DNA of 49,843 nucleotides from the NCBI GenBank assembly GCA_040905045.1, contig JBBDSH010000029.1, forward strand, positions 1 through 49,843, read 5' to 3'. This document shows, piece by piece, positions 36,032 to 44,818 of this stretch. How positions within the stretch are numbered: position 1 is the stretch's first letter; the number at the start of each line of letters is the position of its first letter. Source of the stretch: JBBDSH01 sp040905045 (lineage in GTDB: Bacteria > Pseudomonadota > Gammaproteobacteria > Eutrophobiales > Eutrophobiaceae). The position numbers were made by a program, and so were the translations under genes. The notes beneath the pieces were generated by a model. That model was not told the DNA's origin. It made no database searches and saw only the letters and a program-made list of their open reading frames with translations.

Positions 36032-36750
36032 CAGGCCTGGGTATCCAGGTTGAGGATGATGTTGACGCGCCGGTCGAAGATCATGCCTTCCCGATCCTTT
36101 TCCGGTCGTTCCGCGGCCGATTCACCATACGCGTGGCTGTGAATACGCGCCGGATCGATCCCGGCCTTCGCCAGGGCATTACGAACGGAGTCGGCGCGCT
36201 TGCGGCTCAGTTCCCGATTGTATTCCTCGGATCCGCGCCGATCGGCGTGCGCTTCCAGGTGCAGTTGTACTTCCGGATAGTCGTTCAGAAATCCGGCCAG
36301 GCGTTTAATACGTGATCGCATGTCCGCGGCGATGTCGGCACTATCGGTGCGGAAGTAGACGGTCAGGGAGACCCCCTCGCTCAATTGCTCCAGCGCGGAA
36401 CGGCGATCCTCCAGCTTGACCTTTTGCATCTCCCGGCCGAATTCGGAACGCAGTTCCTCGAGCTGATTGTTGAGATAGGCGACTTCGGTCTTTTTCCTGT
36501 GCAGATCCGTTTCAAGGTTTTCCTTCTTCACGGCCTCCCGATCCTCGCGGTTGCCGTACCAGGCGCCGCCGGCGGCTCCGATAATGGCGCCCGGAGGGCC
36601 GCCGATGAGGCCGCCGATGAGCGCGCCGATGCCCAGGCCGATCTCGTCTCTGTGACCCTCGTCGGCGGGCGCGGTCTCGGACTCCGCAAACACCGGAGGA
36701 TTGAACATCATCAGGGTTGTGAGGACTAATACAATGTGCTGCTTTCTCAT
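36031..36750 (-). CDS. OmpA-like protein, PdsO-like (dedicated sortase system type)
   Basis: A 239-aa exported protein. A signal peptide (VLVLTTLMMFNPPVFA, cut before ESET) is followed by a glycine-zipper stretch (about residues 37-65, GLGIGALIGGLIGG...), a short coiled coil (about 75-115) and a C-terminal OmpA peptidoglycan-binding domain (about 125-235) with EAHADRRGSEEYN and the RKRADSVRNAL helix. This order, and divergence from a linked response regulator and histidine kinase, fits the sortase-associated OmpA-like protein PdsO. ATG at 36750 has GGGAG upstream; a longer frame to 36975 would cross the promoter region. No sortase is in this window, so the assignment rests on the regulator pair. 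Confidence 0.78.
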   Translation of the reverse strand: MRKQHIVLVLTTLMMFNPPVFAESETAPADEGHRDEIGLGIGALIGGLIGGPPGAIIGAAGGAWYGNREDREAVKKENLETDLHRKKTEVAYLNNQLEELRSEFGREMQKVKLEDRRSALEQLSEGVSLTVYFRTDSADIAADMRSRIKRLAGFLNDYPEVQLHLEAHADRRGSEEYNRELSRKRADSVRNALAKAGIDPARIHSHAYGESAAERPEKDREGMIFDRRVNIILNLDTQA

Positions 36751-36934
36751 GATTTTTCTCCCGTTTCTGTGACTGTCGACGGTAATTAAACGCCATGCAT
36801 CTGGCCGGCTGCGGTTATGGCGGGGGAAAAGCACTGATGAAATATGGCGGAAATATGGAAATGCACCCGGCGGGGCTTTCCCGGCCGTATTATTTCTATA
36901 AAGTAGGCAGGGACGTCCACGGGGATTAAAAATA

Positions 36935-37624
36935 ATGGCGAAGCAAATCTCACTTATAGAAGACGAACCGGCCATCCGGGAAAACTACGCCGAGGCATTG
37001 CGCAAGCAAGGTTATGACGTGGCCGGCTATGCCGGGAGGGACGAGGCCATGGCCTCATTCCGGCGGCGCCTGCCGGATCTGGCCATCATCGACATCGCCC
37101 TGGGCGACGATTCGGAAGCAGGCTTTGAACTCTGCCGCGAACTGCGCGGTCTTTCTTCCTCTCTGCCCATCATCTTCCTCACAGCCCGCGATGCGGACAT
37201 CGATATCATCTCAGGCCTGCGCCTCGGCGCCGATGACTATCTCACCAAGGACGTTTCCATACACCAGATCCTGGCTCGTGTCGCGGCCCTGTTCCGGCGT
37301 ATCGAGGCATTCCAGAATGAGCAGGATCGGGGCAAACTCATCCGTGTCAGCGATTTGAGCATCGACACGGATCGCATGAGTGTCGACTGGAAGGGAAACA
37401 ACATTATTCTGACGGTGACGGAATTCTGGATACTCAACTCGCTGGTCAGGCATCCCGGTCACGTGAAAAGCCGGGAACAATTGATGAGCGACGCCGGCAT
37501 CTTCGTCGATGACGGTACGGTCACCTCCCACGTCAAACGCATCCGAAGGAAATTTGAAACCATCGATCCGGAATTTGAATATATCGATACGGTATACGGT
37601 ATGGGTTACAGATGGAAGTCATAA
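36935..37624 (+). CDS. OmpR-family response regulator, dedicated sortase system type
   Basis: A 229-aa response regulator. The receiver has the acidic pair E9/D10, phosphoacceptor D53 (LAIIDIALGDD), T in FLTARD and the lysine in YLTKDVS. A winged-helix DNA-binding domain fills the C-terminal half (TVTEFWILNSLVRHPGHVKSREQLM, DTVYGMGYRWKS). The receiver C-terminus (LTKDVSIHQILARVAALFRRIE) is what I recall for the regulator of the proteobacterial dedicated sortase system. It is divergent from the OmpA-like gene by 184 bp and followed by its kinase. Seven heptads begin 7 bp after the stop codon. Confidence 0.88.
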   Translation: MAKQISLIEDEPAIRENYAEALRKQGYDVAGYAGRDEAMASFRRRLPDLAIIDIALGDDSEAGFELCRELRGLSSSLPIIFLTARDADIDIISGLRLGADDYLTKDVSIHQILARVAALFRRIEAFQNEQDRGKLIRVSDLSIDTDRMSVDWKGNNIILTVTEFWILNSLVRHPGHVKSREQLMSDAGIFVDDGTVTSHVKRIRRKFETIDPEFEYIDTVYGMGYRWKS

Positions 37625-37630
37625 CAGATG

Positions 37631-37683
37631 CAAGGCACAAGGCACAAGGCGCAAGGTACAAGGCACAAGGCACAAGGCGCAAG
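37631..37683. repeat. Heptad array CAAGGCA type
   Basis: Seven CAAGGCA/CAAGGCG/CAAGGTA units starting 7 bp after the response regulator stop. The array is inverted relative to 37844-37878. Confidence 0.95.
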
Positions 37684-37843
37684 TAAAACAAGTGTTAAAA
37701 GATGAGACAGCCATTTTATGTATGGAGTCACGTCAAAGCTGTGGTTGGTATTGTGTTTCGATATCATCAAAAAGTAATGAAGGATAAATGAACTCTTCGT
37801 GGGGATACTTTGTTTGAGTACAATACCAAGACTTTTCTTTAAA

Positions 37844-37878
37844 CTTGTACCTTGTACCTTGTACCTTGCCCCTTGTAA
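37844..37878. repeat. Heptad array CTTGTAC type
   Basis: CTTGTAC x3, CTTGCCC, CTTGTAA, ending 6 bp before the histidine kinase ATG, where a ribosome binding site would normally lie. It can pair with 37631-37683. Confidence 0.95.
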
Positions 37879-37884
37879 CTTAAA

Positions 37885-39963
37885 ATGAAACGTTTCACGA
37901 TCAAGGCTAAGCTGCTGCTGCTTTCCGTGGCGGTTCTGGCTATACCCTATGTCGGTTTCGAATATCTGCGGGAACTGGAGCGTTACCTGCGCGATTCCCT
38001 GGAATCGTCGCTGGTGGATGCGGCAAGGGCCGTCGCCGGTCCGCTGCACGGCCGGGCCGAATTGTTTCCGATCAGCAGGGAACCGGTGGACAGGACCGTA
38101 TTCGTACACCGGCTGGAACATTCCATTCAACTGGATGGTTACACGGATGACTGGCTGTCTTATCTGGACTGGTCCATCCCCTATGCGGAAAAAGATGCAG
38201 CCAGACCGGATCCTTTATCGTTCGGCTTTCTTATCAGCCGTCATCAACAATATTTCTATATTCTGCTTCGTATCAGGGATGAGCGTATTGTCTATCCACG
38301 GCCGGAGGCACCGGATGCACTCGAGAATGATCATGTCGTTATGGTGTTTACGGATCCGGGGGGTGAAATCAGGCGCTATTATTTTTCCCCGTCGGCCCCC
38401 GGACGCATACGGCCCTTCTATTTCAGGACCCGGGAGGACGAATTCGGCTTTGAGTATCGATCCATCGACTACATAACGAACATAAGCGGTGTCTGGCAGC
38501 CGGTGGCGGGTGGTTATAATCTGGAAATTGCCGTTCCCGTGAGCGCCGTTGGTGAACGGCTCGGCTTTAATGTTATCGATGTGGACGATACGGAGCGCCG
38601 TGGTGAATCCGTTGCCGTCGGTACCGCGGGAGAGGACACCATGCGGCGGCCGGGCCGGATACTGCAGCCGTCGCCGGAGATCGAATCCATTATTGCGAAT
38701 CTGGTGAATACCGAGGGCCGCCGTATCTGGGTGCTGGACAACCGCGGACAGGTACTCGCGGGCAAGGGTACCCTGAGCCGTCAATTCGACGCCGATTCCG
38801 TCAATCCGTTTTATCGCCTGGTATTGCCTCCCATCCATCAGCGTTTCCGGGATGATCTGTCCGGCGCGTCCCGTCTTGAGGGTGGGGAGATCACTTCCGC
38901 CCTGTCGGGGCAGGCACTGGGCCGCTGGCGCCAAAGCCCCGATGGTAAAACGGTCATCGTTTCCGCCGCGGCGCCGGTTCGGGACGGAGACGATGTACTT
39001 GGTGCCGTGGTCGTGGAGGAAACCACCGGCGGCATACAGATGCGCCAGCGCAGGGCCATGGCCAGCCTGTTCAACAAGACTCTGGTTGTATTCGTTCTGG
39101 TAACGGGCTTGCTGTTGTTGTTCGCCGCGCGGTTGTCTTACCGTCTGCGTCGTCTGGGCGACGATGCCGAGGCCGCTATTGACGAACACGGGCGGGTGAC
39201 CGGCCGCTTTCTGCCCAGCCGTGCCGGGGACGAGATTGGTGAGTTATCACGAAATTACGCCGCCGTGCTGGACCGCCTGAAACAATATAATGAGTATCTG
39301 GAAAACATGGCCGGACGTTTGACCCATGAACTGCGCACGCCCATTACGGTGGTGCGCTCGTCCCTGGAACATCTTAATGCGCCGGGTGTGAACGAACAGG
39401 AACGGACGTATCTGGAACGCGCCCGCGACGGTATCGAACGGCTGAACCTGATCGTGACCCGGCTTGGCGAGGCAACACGCCTGGAACAGGCCCTGCAATC
39501 CGCGGACAAACATCAGGTTGATATGGTGGAACTGGTGAAAAACTGTGTCGAGGGGTATCGCGGCGCTTACCCGGAGACGATATTCCATCTGTCGGTTGCC
39601 GAAGGAAAATGCCTGCAAACCGTGGCGCCGGAACTCATCGTGCAGATGCTGGACAAGCTGGTGGCCAACGCGGTGGATTTCAGCCGCGGTGATCGGCCGA
39701 TTGAGCTATCCCTGGCGGACAAGAATGAATACCGGGAACTGGCTGTCACCAATTACGGTTCCCGATTGCCGGAGAATATGGAGACACAATTATTCAATTC
39801 CATGGTTTCCGTGCGCGGGGAGAAATCGGGCAAGCAACCTCATCTCGGTCTTGGCCTGTATATCGTTCGCCTGATCAGTGAATACCATAATGCACGCGTG
39901 ACAGCAGAGAACGGCGCCGACGGCGAAAGTGTGACTTTCCGCGTCAGATTCCCGGGAGAGTAA
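37885..39963 (+). CDS. Sensor histidine kinase with large extracytoplasmic domain, dedicated sortase system type
   Basis: A 692-aa membrane kinase. Helix 1 is at residues about 7-23 (IKAKLLLLSVAVLAIPY). A large periplasmic region (about 25-390) contains, at about 78-235, a beta-sandwich-like stretch starting LDGYTDDWLSYLDW that resembles CBM9/DOMON carbohydrate- or haem-binding folds. Helix 2 is at about 398-415, followed by a HAMP-like linker. The phosphoacceptor is H481 in THELRTP, and the ATPase has the N box VANAVDFS and G2 box HLGLGLYIVRLI. The partner is the regulator upstream. The gap between them is filled by opposed heptad arrays, and no Shine-Dalgarno is seen. The stop codon TAA is inside the next heptad array. 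Confidence 0.88.
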   Translation: MKRFTIKAKLLLLSVAVLAIPYVGFEYLRELERYLRDSLESSLVDAARAVAGPLHGRAELFPISREPVDRTVFVHRLEHSIQLDGYTDDWLSYLDWSIPYAEKDAARPDPLSFGFLISRHQQYFYILLRIRDERIVYPRPEAPDALENDHVVMVFTDPGGEIRRYYFSPSAPGRIRPFYFRTREDEFGFEYRSIDYITNISGVWQPVAGGYNLEIAVPVSAVGERLGFNVIDVDDTERRGESVAVGTAGEDTMRRPGRILQPSPEIESIIANLVNTEGRRIWVLDNRGQVLAGKGTLSRQFDADSVNPFYRLVLPPIHQRFRDDLSGASRLEGGEITSALSGQALGRWRQSPDGKTVIVSAAAPVRDGDDVLGAVVVEETTGGIQMRQRRAMASLFNKTLVVFVLVTGLLLLFAARLSYRLRRLGDDAEAAIDEHGRVTGRFLPSRAGDEIGELSRNYAAVLDRLKQYNEYLENMAGRLTHELRTPITVVRSSLEHLNAPGVNEQERTYLERARDGIERLNLIVTRLGEATRLEQALQSADKHQVDMVELVKNCVEGYRGAYPETIFHLSVAEGKCLQTVAPELIVQMLDKLVANAVDFSRGDRPIELSLADKNEYRELAVTNYGSRLPENMETQLFNSMVSVRGEKSGKQPHLGLGLYIVRLISEYHNARVTAENGADGESVTFRVRFPGE

Positions 39964-39987
39964 GGCGTAAGGGGTGAGGAGTAAGGA
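39960..39987. repeat. Heptad array containing the kinase stop codon
   Basis: GTAAGGC GTAAGGG GTGAGGA GTAAGGA; the TAA in the first unit is the stop codon of the histidine kinase (39961-39963). Confidence 0.95.
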
Positions 39988-40032
39988 GTAGTTCGTCATT
40001 AATGATTCATATCGGTGCGATACTATTTGAAA

Positions 40033-40067
40033 CACGAGCCACGAGCCACGAGCCACAAATCACCAAT
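40033..40067. repeat. Heptad array containing the stop codon of the membrane protein gene
   Basis: CACGAGC x3, CACAAAT, CACCAAT on the + strand. On the minus strand these read GTGATTG, GTGATTT, GTGGCTC; the TGA at 40062-40060 in the unit spanning positions 40063-40057 is the stop codon of the overlapping gene. Confidence 0.92.
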
Positions 40068-40737
40068 CACGCACCGCCCTTCGGGCCTCGTCGTTCAACG
40101 GTCTTGCAATCAATCCCGATTGTGTCAGTACAACCTCGTAACGGGCCCCGTCCGCCATGGGCAGATAGGCGGCGCTGCCGTAATAGGCATCGACCCAGTC
40201 GATGTACCTTGCCAGCGTCCCGAGGAGTGCCCAGAGGTCAAGACCGACCTCCTCGGGGGTCAGGCCGTAAACGCTCTGCGGCCGCTCCCGTTGTTCATTG
40301 ATGTCCCGGTAGCGGCCGCTCAGGCGTTCCAGACGATAGCGTGCGTCCAGGCCTGCCAGGGTGGCGGGTGCCTTCCATTTCATTATGCGGGCATCAAGTT
40401 GCCACTCGTCCCCGTTGAGGCGATAGTTGCCGCTGCCGCCGCCGGCGGCGTTGATTCTGAGCTCGTATCTCTGCGGGCCGACCTGGGAAAAGGCCAGCTC
40501 CGCGATCGGCTGTTCGTATGTAAGCCGTTGATATGTATGTAGATTTAATTCAAGCAACAGCAGGATGACGGCGCCGCCCAACAGCAACGCGGCGGCGGTA
40601 CCCTGGGTCAGAAACGGCAACAGGCGCCGTTTACGAATATGGACGGCGGCCATCAGCAGGCACAACAGCCCCAGCAGGAGCAGTAGCAGGGCGGGCAGAC
40701 CCAGGACCGGGTCGGTTGCGTTCAGATACTCTGCCAT
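40060..40737 (-). CDS. Conserved inner-membrane protein of unknown function
   Basis: A 225-aa protein with two N-terminal helices (about residues 12-34 and 44-64) and a soluble C-terminal domain of about 155 residues, probably periplasmic. The domain has conserved-looking blocks YQRLTYEQPIAELAF, GDEWQLDARIMKWK, YRLERLSGRY and YIDWVDAYYGSAAYLPMADGA. I recall similar gammaproteobacterial proteins carrying a misleading multidrug-efflux label; nothing here supports transport. It ends facing the histidine kinase, with a heptad array over its stop codon. Function unknown. Confidence 0.82.
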   Translation of the reverse strand: MAEYLNATDPVLGLPALLLLLLGLLCLLMAAVHIRKRRLLPFLTQGTAAALLLGGAVILLLLELNLHTYQRLTYEQPIAELAFSQVGPQRYELRINAAGGGSGNYRLNGDEWQLDARIMKWKAPATLAGLDARYRLERLSGRYRDINEQRERPQSVYGLTPEEVGLDLWALLGTLARYIDWVDAYYGSAAYLPMADGARYEVVLTQSGLIARPLNDEARRAVRDW

Positions 40738-40913
40738 AGGGTTAACAGTTTGATTTAAAAGAGGTTGCCTAAGCTAGTGAATGCTGTAGGATTTTCCTAA
40801 AATACTCAATAAAATCCGGTAAAGACAGAGTAAATTGGTAGCGGCCGGGAAACAAATCCTGGTCTGATTCTTTCCTGACAGGGGAAATCAGCCACTTCAG
40901 AAAACGGGTGCCC

Positions 40914-43391
40914 ATGGCGGAAGACAAGAAAAAATCCGAAAAGGAAGAATACGCGGACCTGATCAGGCAGCTTATACCGGTTAACGAACTGTCGCAGGAT
41001 GTTCAGAATCAGCTAATCAATGAAGCCTCGATCATAAAGGTTCGCAAAAAGGACACCATCTTCAAACAGGGGGACCGCGATAATTTTTCCTATTATCTCC
41101 TTGACGGCCAGATAGAATTACAGGCCAACAAGCAGGTTCACAATACCATTACCAGCGGCACCGACCAGGCCCGCTACGCCATGGCACAGCTGCAACCGCG
41201 CCAGTTCAGCGGGGTGGCCAAGGTACCATCGGTTGTTATGCAGCTGTCCAGGGATTCACTGGATCGATACATGCTCCTGAACCAGGAAAAGTCGGAGGAA
41301 GGCGGCTGGGGCGACGGTTCGGGCATGGAGGTGGAAGTCAGCGAACTCAGCGACGAGGATGATGTTGACTGGATGAGCCGCCTCTTGCAGTCCGACATTT
41401 TTGACCGAATGCCGACCGCCAACATCCATCAGTTGTTTGCACTGCTGGAACCCATTGAATACAGCGCCGGTGATGTGGTGGTGAAACAGGGAGAACCGGG
41501 CGAACATTATTATATTATCCAGGAGGGCCGCTGCCAGGTATCGCGTGCACCGTCATCAGGCAGTAAGGACATCAAGCTGGCCGAACTGGGTACTGGTGAT
41601 AGTTTCGGGGAAGAAGCCTTGCTCGCGGAGACAACCCGCAATGCCACAGTATCCATGATCACGGACGGGATATTAATGCGTCTGAGCAAGGAGCATTTCA
41701 ATGATCTCGTCCGGGATCCGACACTCCATTCCGTAGCATTCGATGAGGCGGATAAACAGGTTCAGGCCGGCAAGGCGAAATGGCTGGATATTCGCTACCA
41801 GAATGAACATGAGCGCTCTTCCATCGAGGGAAGCCTGCATATACCGCTGAATATGCTGCGCATGCAGATGGATGAGAAACTGGATCGCGACACCTATTTT
41901 ATTCTCTATTGTGAGACAGGGGGCAGGAGTTCCGCGGCAGCGTTCCTGCTGTCCGGCGCGGGTTTTAATGTCAGCTATCTGAAAGGCGGCCTGGTGAATA
42001 ATCCGGGGGCGGCGGATCCCACGGATGTAACGGATGTGCCGAAGCCGCAGCCAACCGTACCGGAATCGCAATCTGCCGAGTCTCCGGTCAAACCGGAAAC
42101 GAAGCCGCCCGGTGATGCCGCACCCGAACCGGCGGCAGAGGAAAAGATGGATCCGGAAGTCAAGGCGAGCTATCTGGAGACGCAGCTTAATCGGACCAAT
42201 ATGGAACTGGAGAAATCCGCGAAGGAGGAAGGAAAGGACGAAGCCCTGGAAAAGGCCCGCATGGAAGAACGCAAGAAACTGGAACAGGAACGCGCCCGCC
42301 TGGAGGCCGAGAAAAAGAAGGCGGAAGAAGAGGCGAAGAAGCTGCGCCAGCAGGAAGAAGGCAAACTCAAAAAACTCGAGGAAGAAGCCAAAAAGCGGAT
42401 AGAAGCGGAGAAGAAGCGCCTGGAGGAGATTTATTCGCGCAACACCGAGGAAATGGAAAAGCTGGAAAAAATGAAGAAGGAGGCGGAAGAGGAAGCCGGA
42501 AAAGAGAGAGAGCGTATCGAAAAACAGGCAGCCGCCGCCAAAAACGATAAGGGTGAGGCTGAGCGCTTGAGGAAGGAACTGGAAGCCTCGCGACAAAAAA
42601 TGGCCGAGGAGGAAAAGAAACGCAAGAAGGAGCAGGAGGAACTGGAGCGCAAGATCCAGATGCAGGCGCGGCAGAAGCTGGAGGTGGAGCGTAAGAAGAT
42701 GGCCGAAGAATACGCCAAACACAACCAGGAACTGGAACAGGCCAAGCGTGAACGCGCCGCCGCCGAAGCGGCAAGGGTTGCGGCCAAGAAAGAAGCCGAG
42801 AAGCTGATTTCGGAATACAAGTCAGAACACGAGAAAACCCGGGCCGAGGATGAAGAACGCCTGCGTCGCGAACGAGAAAAACTGGAGGAAGATCAGCGCA
42901 AGATCCAGGAAACTCTCAAGGAGACACAGACCGCCAGGGAAGAGGCCGAAGCACTGAAAAAAACCGCAATGGATGAGGTGGCCGCCCTCAGGGAGAAGCA
43001 GAAACAAGCCGCGGCAAAGGCCAAATCGGATCAGCAGGATGCCCTAAAAACTGAAATCAAGCAGGCCGAGGCGAAACTGCACAAGGCAAAGATCAACGTC
43101 GCCCAGACCCAGCAGCAGACCATCAAGATACAGGAACAGAGGCGTTTGAACACGGCTGATCTGGAAAGCAACAAGGAAGCGGAAGAAGAGTTGCGCAAGC
43201 GCCTGGAAGAGGATCTGGCCGATTTCAAGGAGGAACTGAAGGAGGAAGAGGAAGAACGGGCCGGCATGAGGACCCAGATCGAATACATGCGCCGTATCCG
43301 GGAGCGCGCGGAGGCGGCGAAAAATGAAGCGAAAAGCGCCAACTCCGATCTGTTATCGGATATCGAGGATCAGCTGGGCAATAAAAAGTAA
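40914..43391 (+). CDS. Tandem cNMP-binding / rhodanese / long coiled-coil protein
   Basis: A soluble 825-aa protein with an unusual layout. Residues about 20-125 and 155-270 are cyclic-nucleotide-binding-like folds; the second keeps a phosphate-binding cassette (GDSFGEEALLAETTRNATV, with glutamate and arginine), while the first looks degenerate. Residues about 285-365 are a rhodanese domain with an intact active loop CETGGRSS (about C333). A Pro/Glu-rich linker (about 370-420) leads to about 400 residues of highly charged Glu/Lys/Ala coiled coil. No membrane helix or DNA-binding domain is visible. ATG at 40914 is preferred over GTG at 40908. A signal-dependent scaffold or polar-organising protein is a guess. 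The TAA stop is inside a heptad array. Confidence 0.85.
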   Translation: MAEDKKKSEKEEYADLIRQLIPVNELSQDVQNQLINEASIIKVRKKDTIFKQGDRDNFSYYLLDGQIELQANKQVHNTITSGTDQARYAMAQLQPRQFSGVAKVPSVVMQLSRDSLDRYMLLNQEKSEEGGWGDGSGMEVEVSELSDEDDVDWMSRLLQSDIFDRMPTANIHQLFALLEPIEYSAGDVVVKQGEPGEHYYIIQEGRCQVSRAPSSGSKDIKLAELGTGDSFGEEALLAETTRNATVSMITDGILMRLSKEHFNDLVRDPTLHSVAFDEADKQVQAGKAKWLDIRYQNEHERSSIEGSLHIPLNMLRMQMDEKLDRDTYFILYCETGGRSSAAAFLLSGAGFNVSYLKGGLVNNPGAADPTDVTDVPKPQPTVPESQSAESPVKPETKPPGDAAPEPAAEEKMDPEVKASYLETQLNRTNMELEKSAKEEGKDEALEKARMEERKKLEQERARLEAEKKKAEEEAKKLRQQEEGKLKKLEEEAKKRIEAEKKRLEEIYSRNTEEMEKLEKMKKEAEEEAGKERERIEKQAAAAKNDKGEAERLRKELEASRQKMAEEEKKRKKEQEELERKIQMQARQKLEVERKKMAEEYAKHNQELEQAKRERAAAEAARVAAKKEAEKLISEYKSEHEKTRAEDEERLRREREKLEEDQRKIQETLKETQTAREEAEALKKTAMDEVAALREKQKQAAAKAKSDQQDALKTEIKQAEAKLHKAKINVAQTQQQTIKIQEQRRLNTADLESNKEAEEELRKRLEEDLADFKEELKEEEEERAGMRTQIEYMRRIRERAEAAKNEAKSANSDLLSDIEDQLGNKK

Positions 43392-43418
43392 GGCGTGAGA
43401 AGTAAGGGGTGAGGAGTA
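43388..43418. repeat. Heptad array containing the stop codon of the coiled-coil gene
   Basis: GTAAGGC GTGAGAA GTAAGGG GTGAGGA GTA; the TAA at 43389-43391 is the stop codon. The first unit is the same as the first unit after the histidine kinase at 39960. Confidence 0.95.
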
Positions 43419-43430
43419 TCGGTCGTAGCC

Positions 43431-43549
43431 TGTAGCCCGGATGGAGCGTAGCGGAATCCGGGGCATCCGGGTACTGATTGATTAGATNNNNNNNNNNACT
43501 GATATCGATTGCGGTTACCCGGATTCCGCTACGCTCCATCCGGGCTACA
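43431..43549. repeat. REP-like 32-bp perfect inverted pair around a 10-N gap
   Basis: Arms 43431-43462 and 43518-43549 are identical inverted copies starting TGTAGCCCGGATGGAGCG. The 10 N at 43488-43497 lie in the loop, so the gap likely comes from the hairpin. It separates the ends of the coiled-coil gene and pobA. Confidence 0.9.
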
Positions 43550-43558
43550 GACTTGTAA

Positions 43559-44734
43559 CTATTCTTCCCAGAGCATGCCTACGTAATTCTCCGCCAGTGA
43601 CGTCGCCGCCGCCTTGGATGTCGCGACATAACGCAGTTGCGAGAGCTGAAGCTGCCGCTGATAGGTATCATGGGCGTCGAAGGGGTGCATCATGGAGGTC
43701 ATGAACCAGGAGAAGTGTTGAGCCCGCCATACTCGAACGACACATTTATTAGAATAATTTTCCAGTTTGTCCGTTTCACCGGTTTCATATTTGGTGGTAA
43801 TGGCATCGGCCAGCACCTTTACATCACCGAGGGCCAGGTTCATGCCCTTGGCACCGGTGGGGGGGACGATATGCGCTGAGTCGCCTGCCAGATACAGCTT
43901 GCCGTACTGCATGGGTTCGCAGACAAAGCCGCGCATGGGCGTCACGCCTTTTTCGAATATCTTCCCTTCATTAAGTTGAAACCCGTCTTTGGTCTCCATG
44001 CGCTTTTGCAGTTCATCCCAGATTTGCTGATCGGACCATTTGTTGATGTCTTCATCCGGATCGCATTGAATATAATTGCGGGTAACTGTAGGGGAGCGCA
44101 TGCTGTGTAGTGCGAAGCCGCGCTCATGTGAGGCATAAATCAGTTCCTCCGAGGCCGGCGGCGCTTCCGCCAGGATGCCCAGCCATCCAAACGGGAAAGT
44201 ATGTTCATGCATGGTGAGCACACCTTCCGGGATGGAGGGTCGGCATATGCCATGGAAGCCGTCGCAGCCGGCGATGAGATCGCAGGTCAGTTGTTGGTCC
44301 TCGCCATTGTGGCGGAAATGGATGGAAGGGGAATCTGCATCGATATCATGCAGACTTACGTCGGAGACTTCGAACAGGATCTGGCCGCCGTCCTCCAGAC
44401 GCCGCGCCACCAGGTCCTTGACCACTTCCTGCTGTCCGTAAACGATGATCCCGCGCCCGGTGAGCTTTTCAAAGTCGATACGATGAAGTTCGCCGTCAAA
44501 AAGTAGATTGATGCCGTGATGGACCATGCCTTCCTTCATCATGCGTTCACCGACACCGACCTCATTGATGAGGTCCATGGCGCCGTGCTCCAGCACGCCG
44601 GCCCGTACCCGTTTTTCAATGTAATCGCGGCTGCGGTTTTCCAGGATGACCGAATCAATGCCCTGCAGGTGGAGCATGTGCGACAACATCAGGCCGGCCG
44701 GCCCGGCCCCGACAATACCGACTTGTGTATGCAT
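43559..44734 (-). CDS. pobA: 4-hydroxybenzoate 3-monooxygenase PobA
   Basis: An FAD- and NADPH-dependent hydroxylase of 391 aa that turns 4-hydroxybenzoate into protocatechuate. The dinucleotide-binding motif GAGPAGL is at residues 8-14, the RVRAGVLEHG substrate/cofactor segment follows at about 42-51, the second flavin motif CDGFHG is near 157-162, and LYLAGDSAHIVPPTGAKGMNLALGD near the C-terminus is typical of PobA. ATG at 44734 has GGGAGA upstream; the open frame continues to 45226 but this would overlap the divergent regulator and is not coding. No protocatechuate ring-cleavage genes are nearby. Confidence 0.96.
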   Translation of the reverse strand: MHTQVGIVGAGPAGLMLSHMLHLQGIDSVILENRSRDYIEKRVRAGVLEHGAMDLINEVGVGERMMKEGMVHHGINLLFDGELHRIDFEKLTGRGIIVYGQQEVVKDLVARRLEDGGQILFEVSDVSLHDIDADSPSIHFRHNGEDQQLTCDLIAGCDGFHGICRPSIPEGVLTMHEHTFPFGWLGILAEAPPASEELIYASHERGFALHSMRSPTVTRNYIQCDPDEDINKWSDQQIWDELQKRMETKDGFQLNEGKIFEKGVTPMRGFVCEPMQYGKLYLAGDSAHIVPPTGAKGMNLALGDVKVLADAITTKYETGETDKLENYSNKCVVRVWRAQHFSWFMTSMMHPFDAHDTYQRQLQLSQLRYVATSKAAATSLAENYVGMLWEE

Positions 44735-44777
44735 GATGGTCTCCCGCTGCTCTGATTGTATATGGACTTTTAAAAAT

Positions 44778-44818
44778 ACTGCCCCGAAGGCGGGTAACAG
44801 GGAATCCCTCGGGGCGGT
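44778..44818 (-). promoter_or_regulatory. Leader hairpin between pobA and its regulator
   Basis: Inverted repeat GCCCCGA (44781-44787) / TCGGGGC (44809-44815). Read in the pobA direction it is followed by AGTATTTTTA, so it resembles an intrinsic terminator about 45 bp before the pobA start. It could be an attenuator or a regulator binding site. Confidence 0.45.

Noticed and set aside
35336..36142. 268-codon plus-strand frame
   Set aside because: It runs from inside the inverted-repeat element through terminators into the 3' end of the OmpA-like gene, with no coherent domain.
37631..37878. Possible CRISPR array
   Set aside because: The repeats are contiguous 7-bp units without spacers and no cas genes are present.
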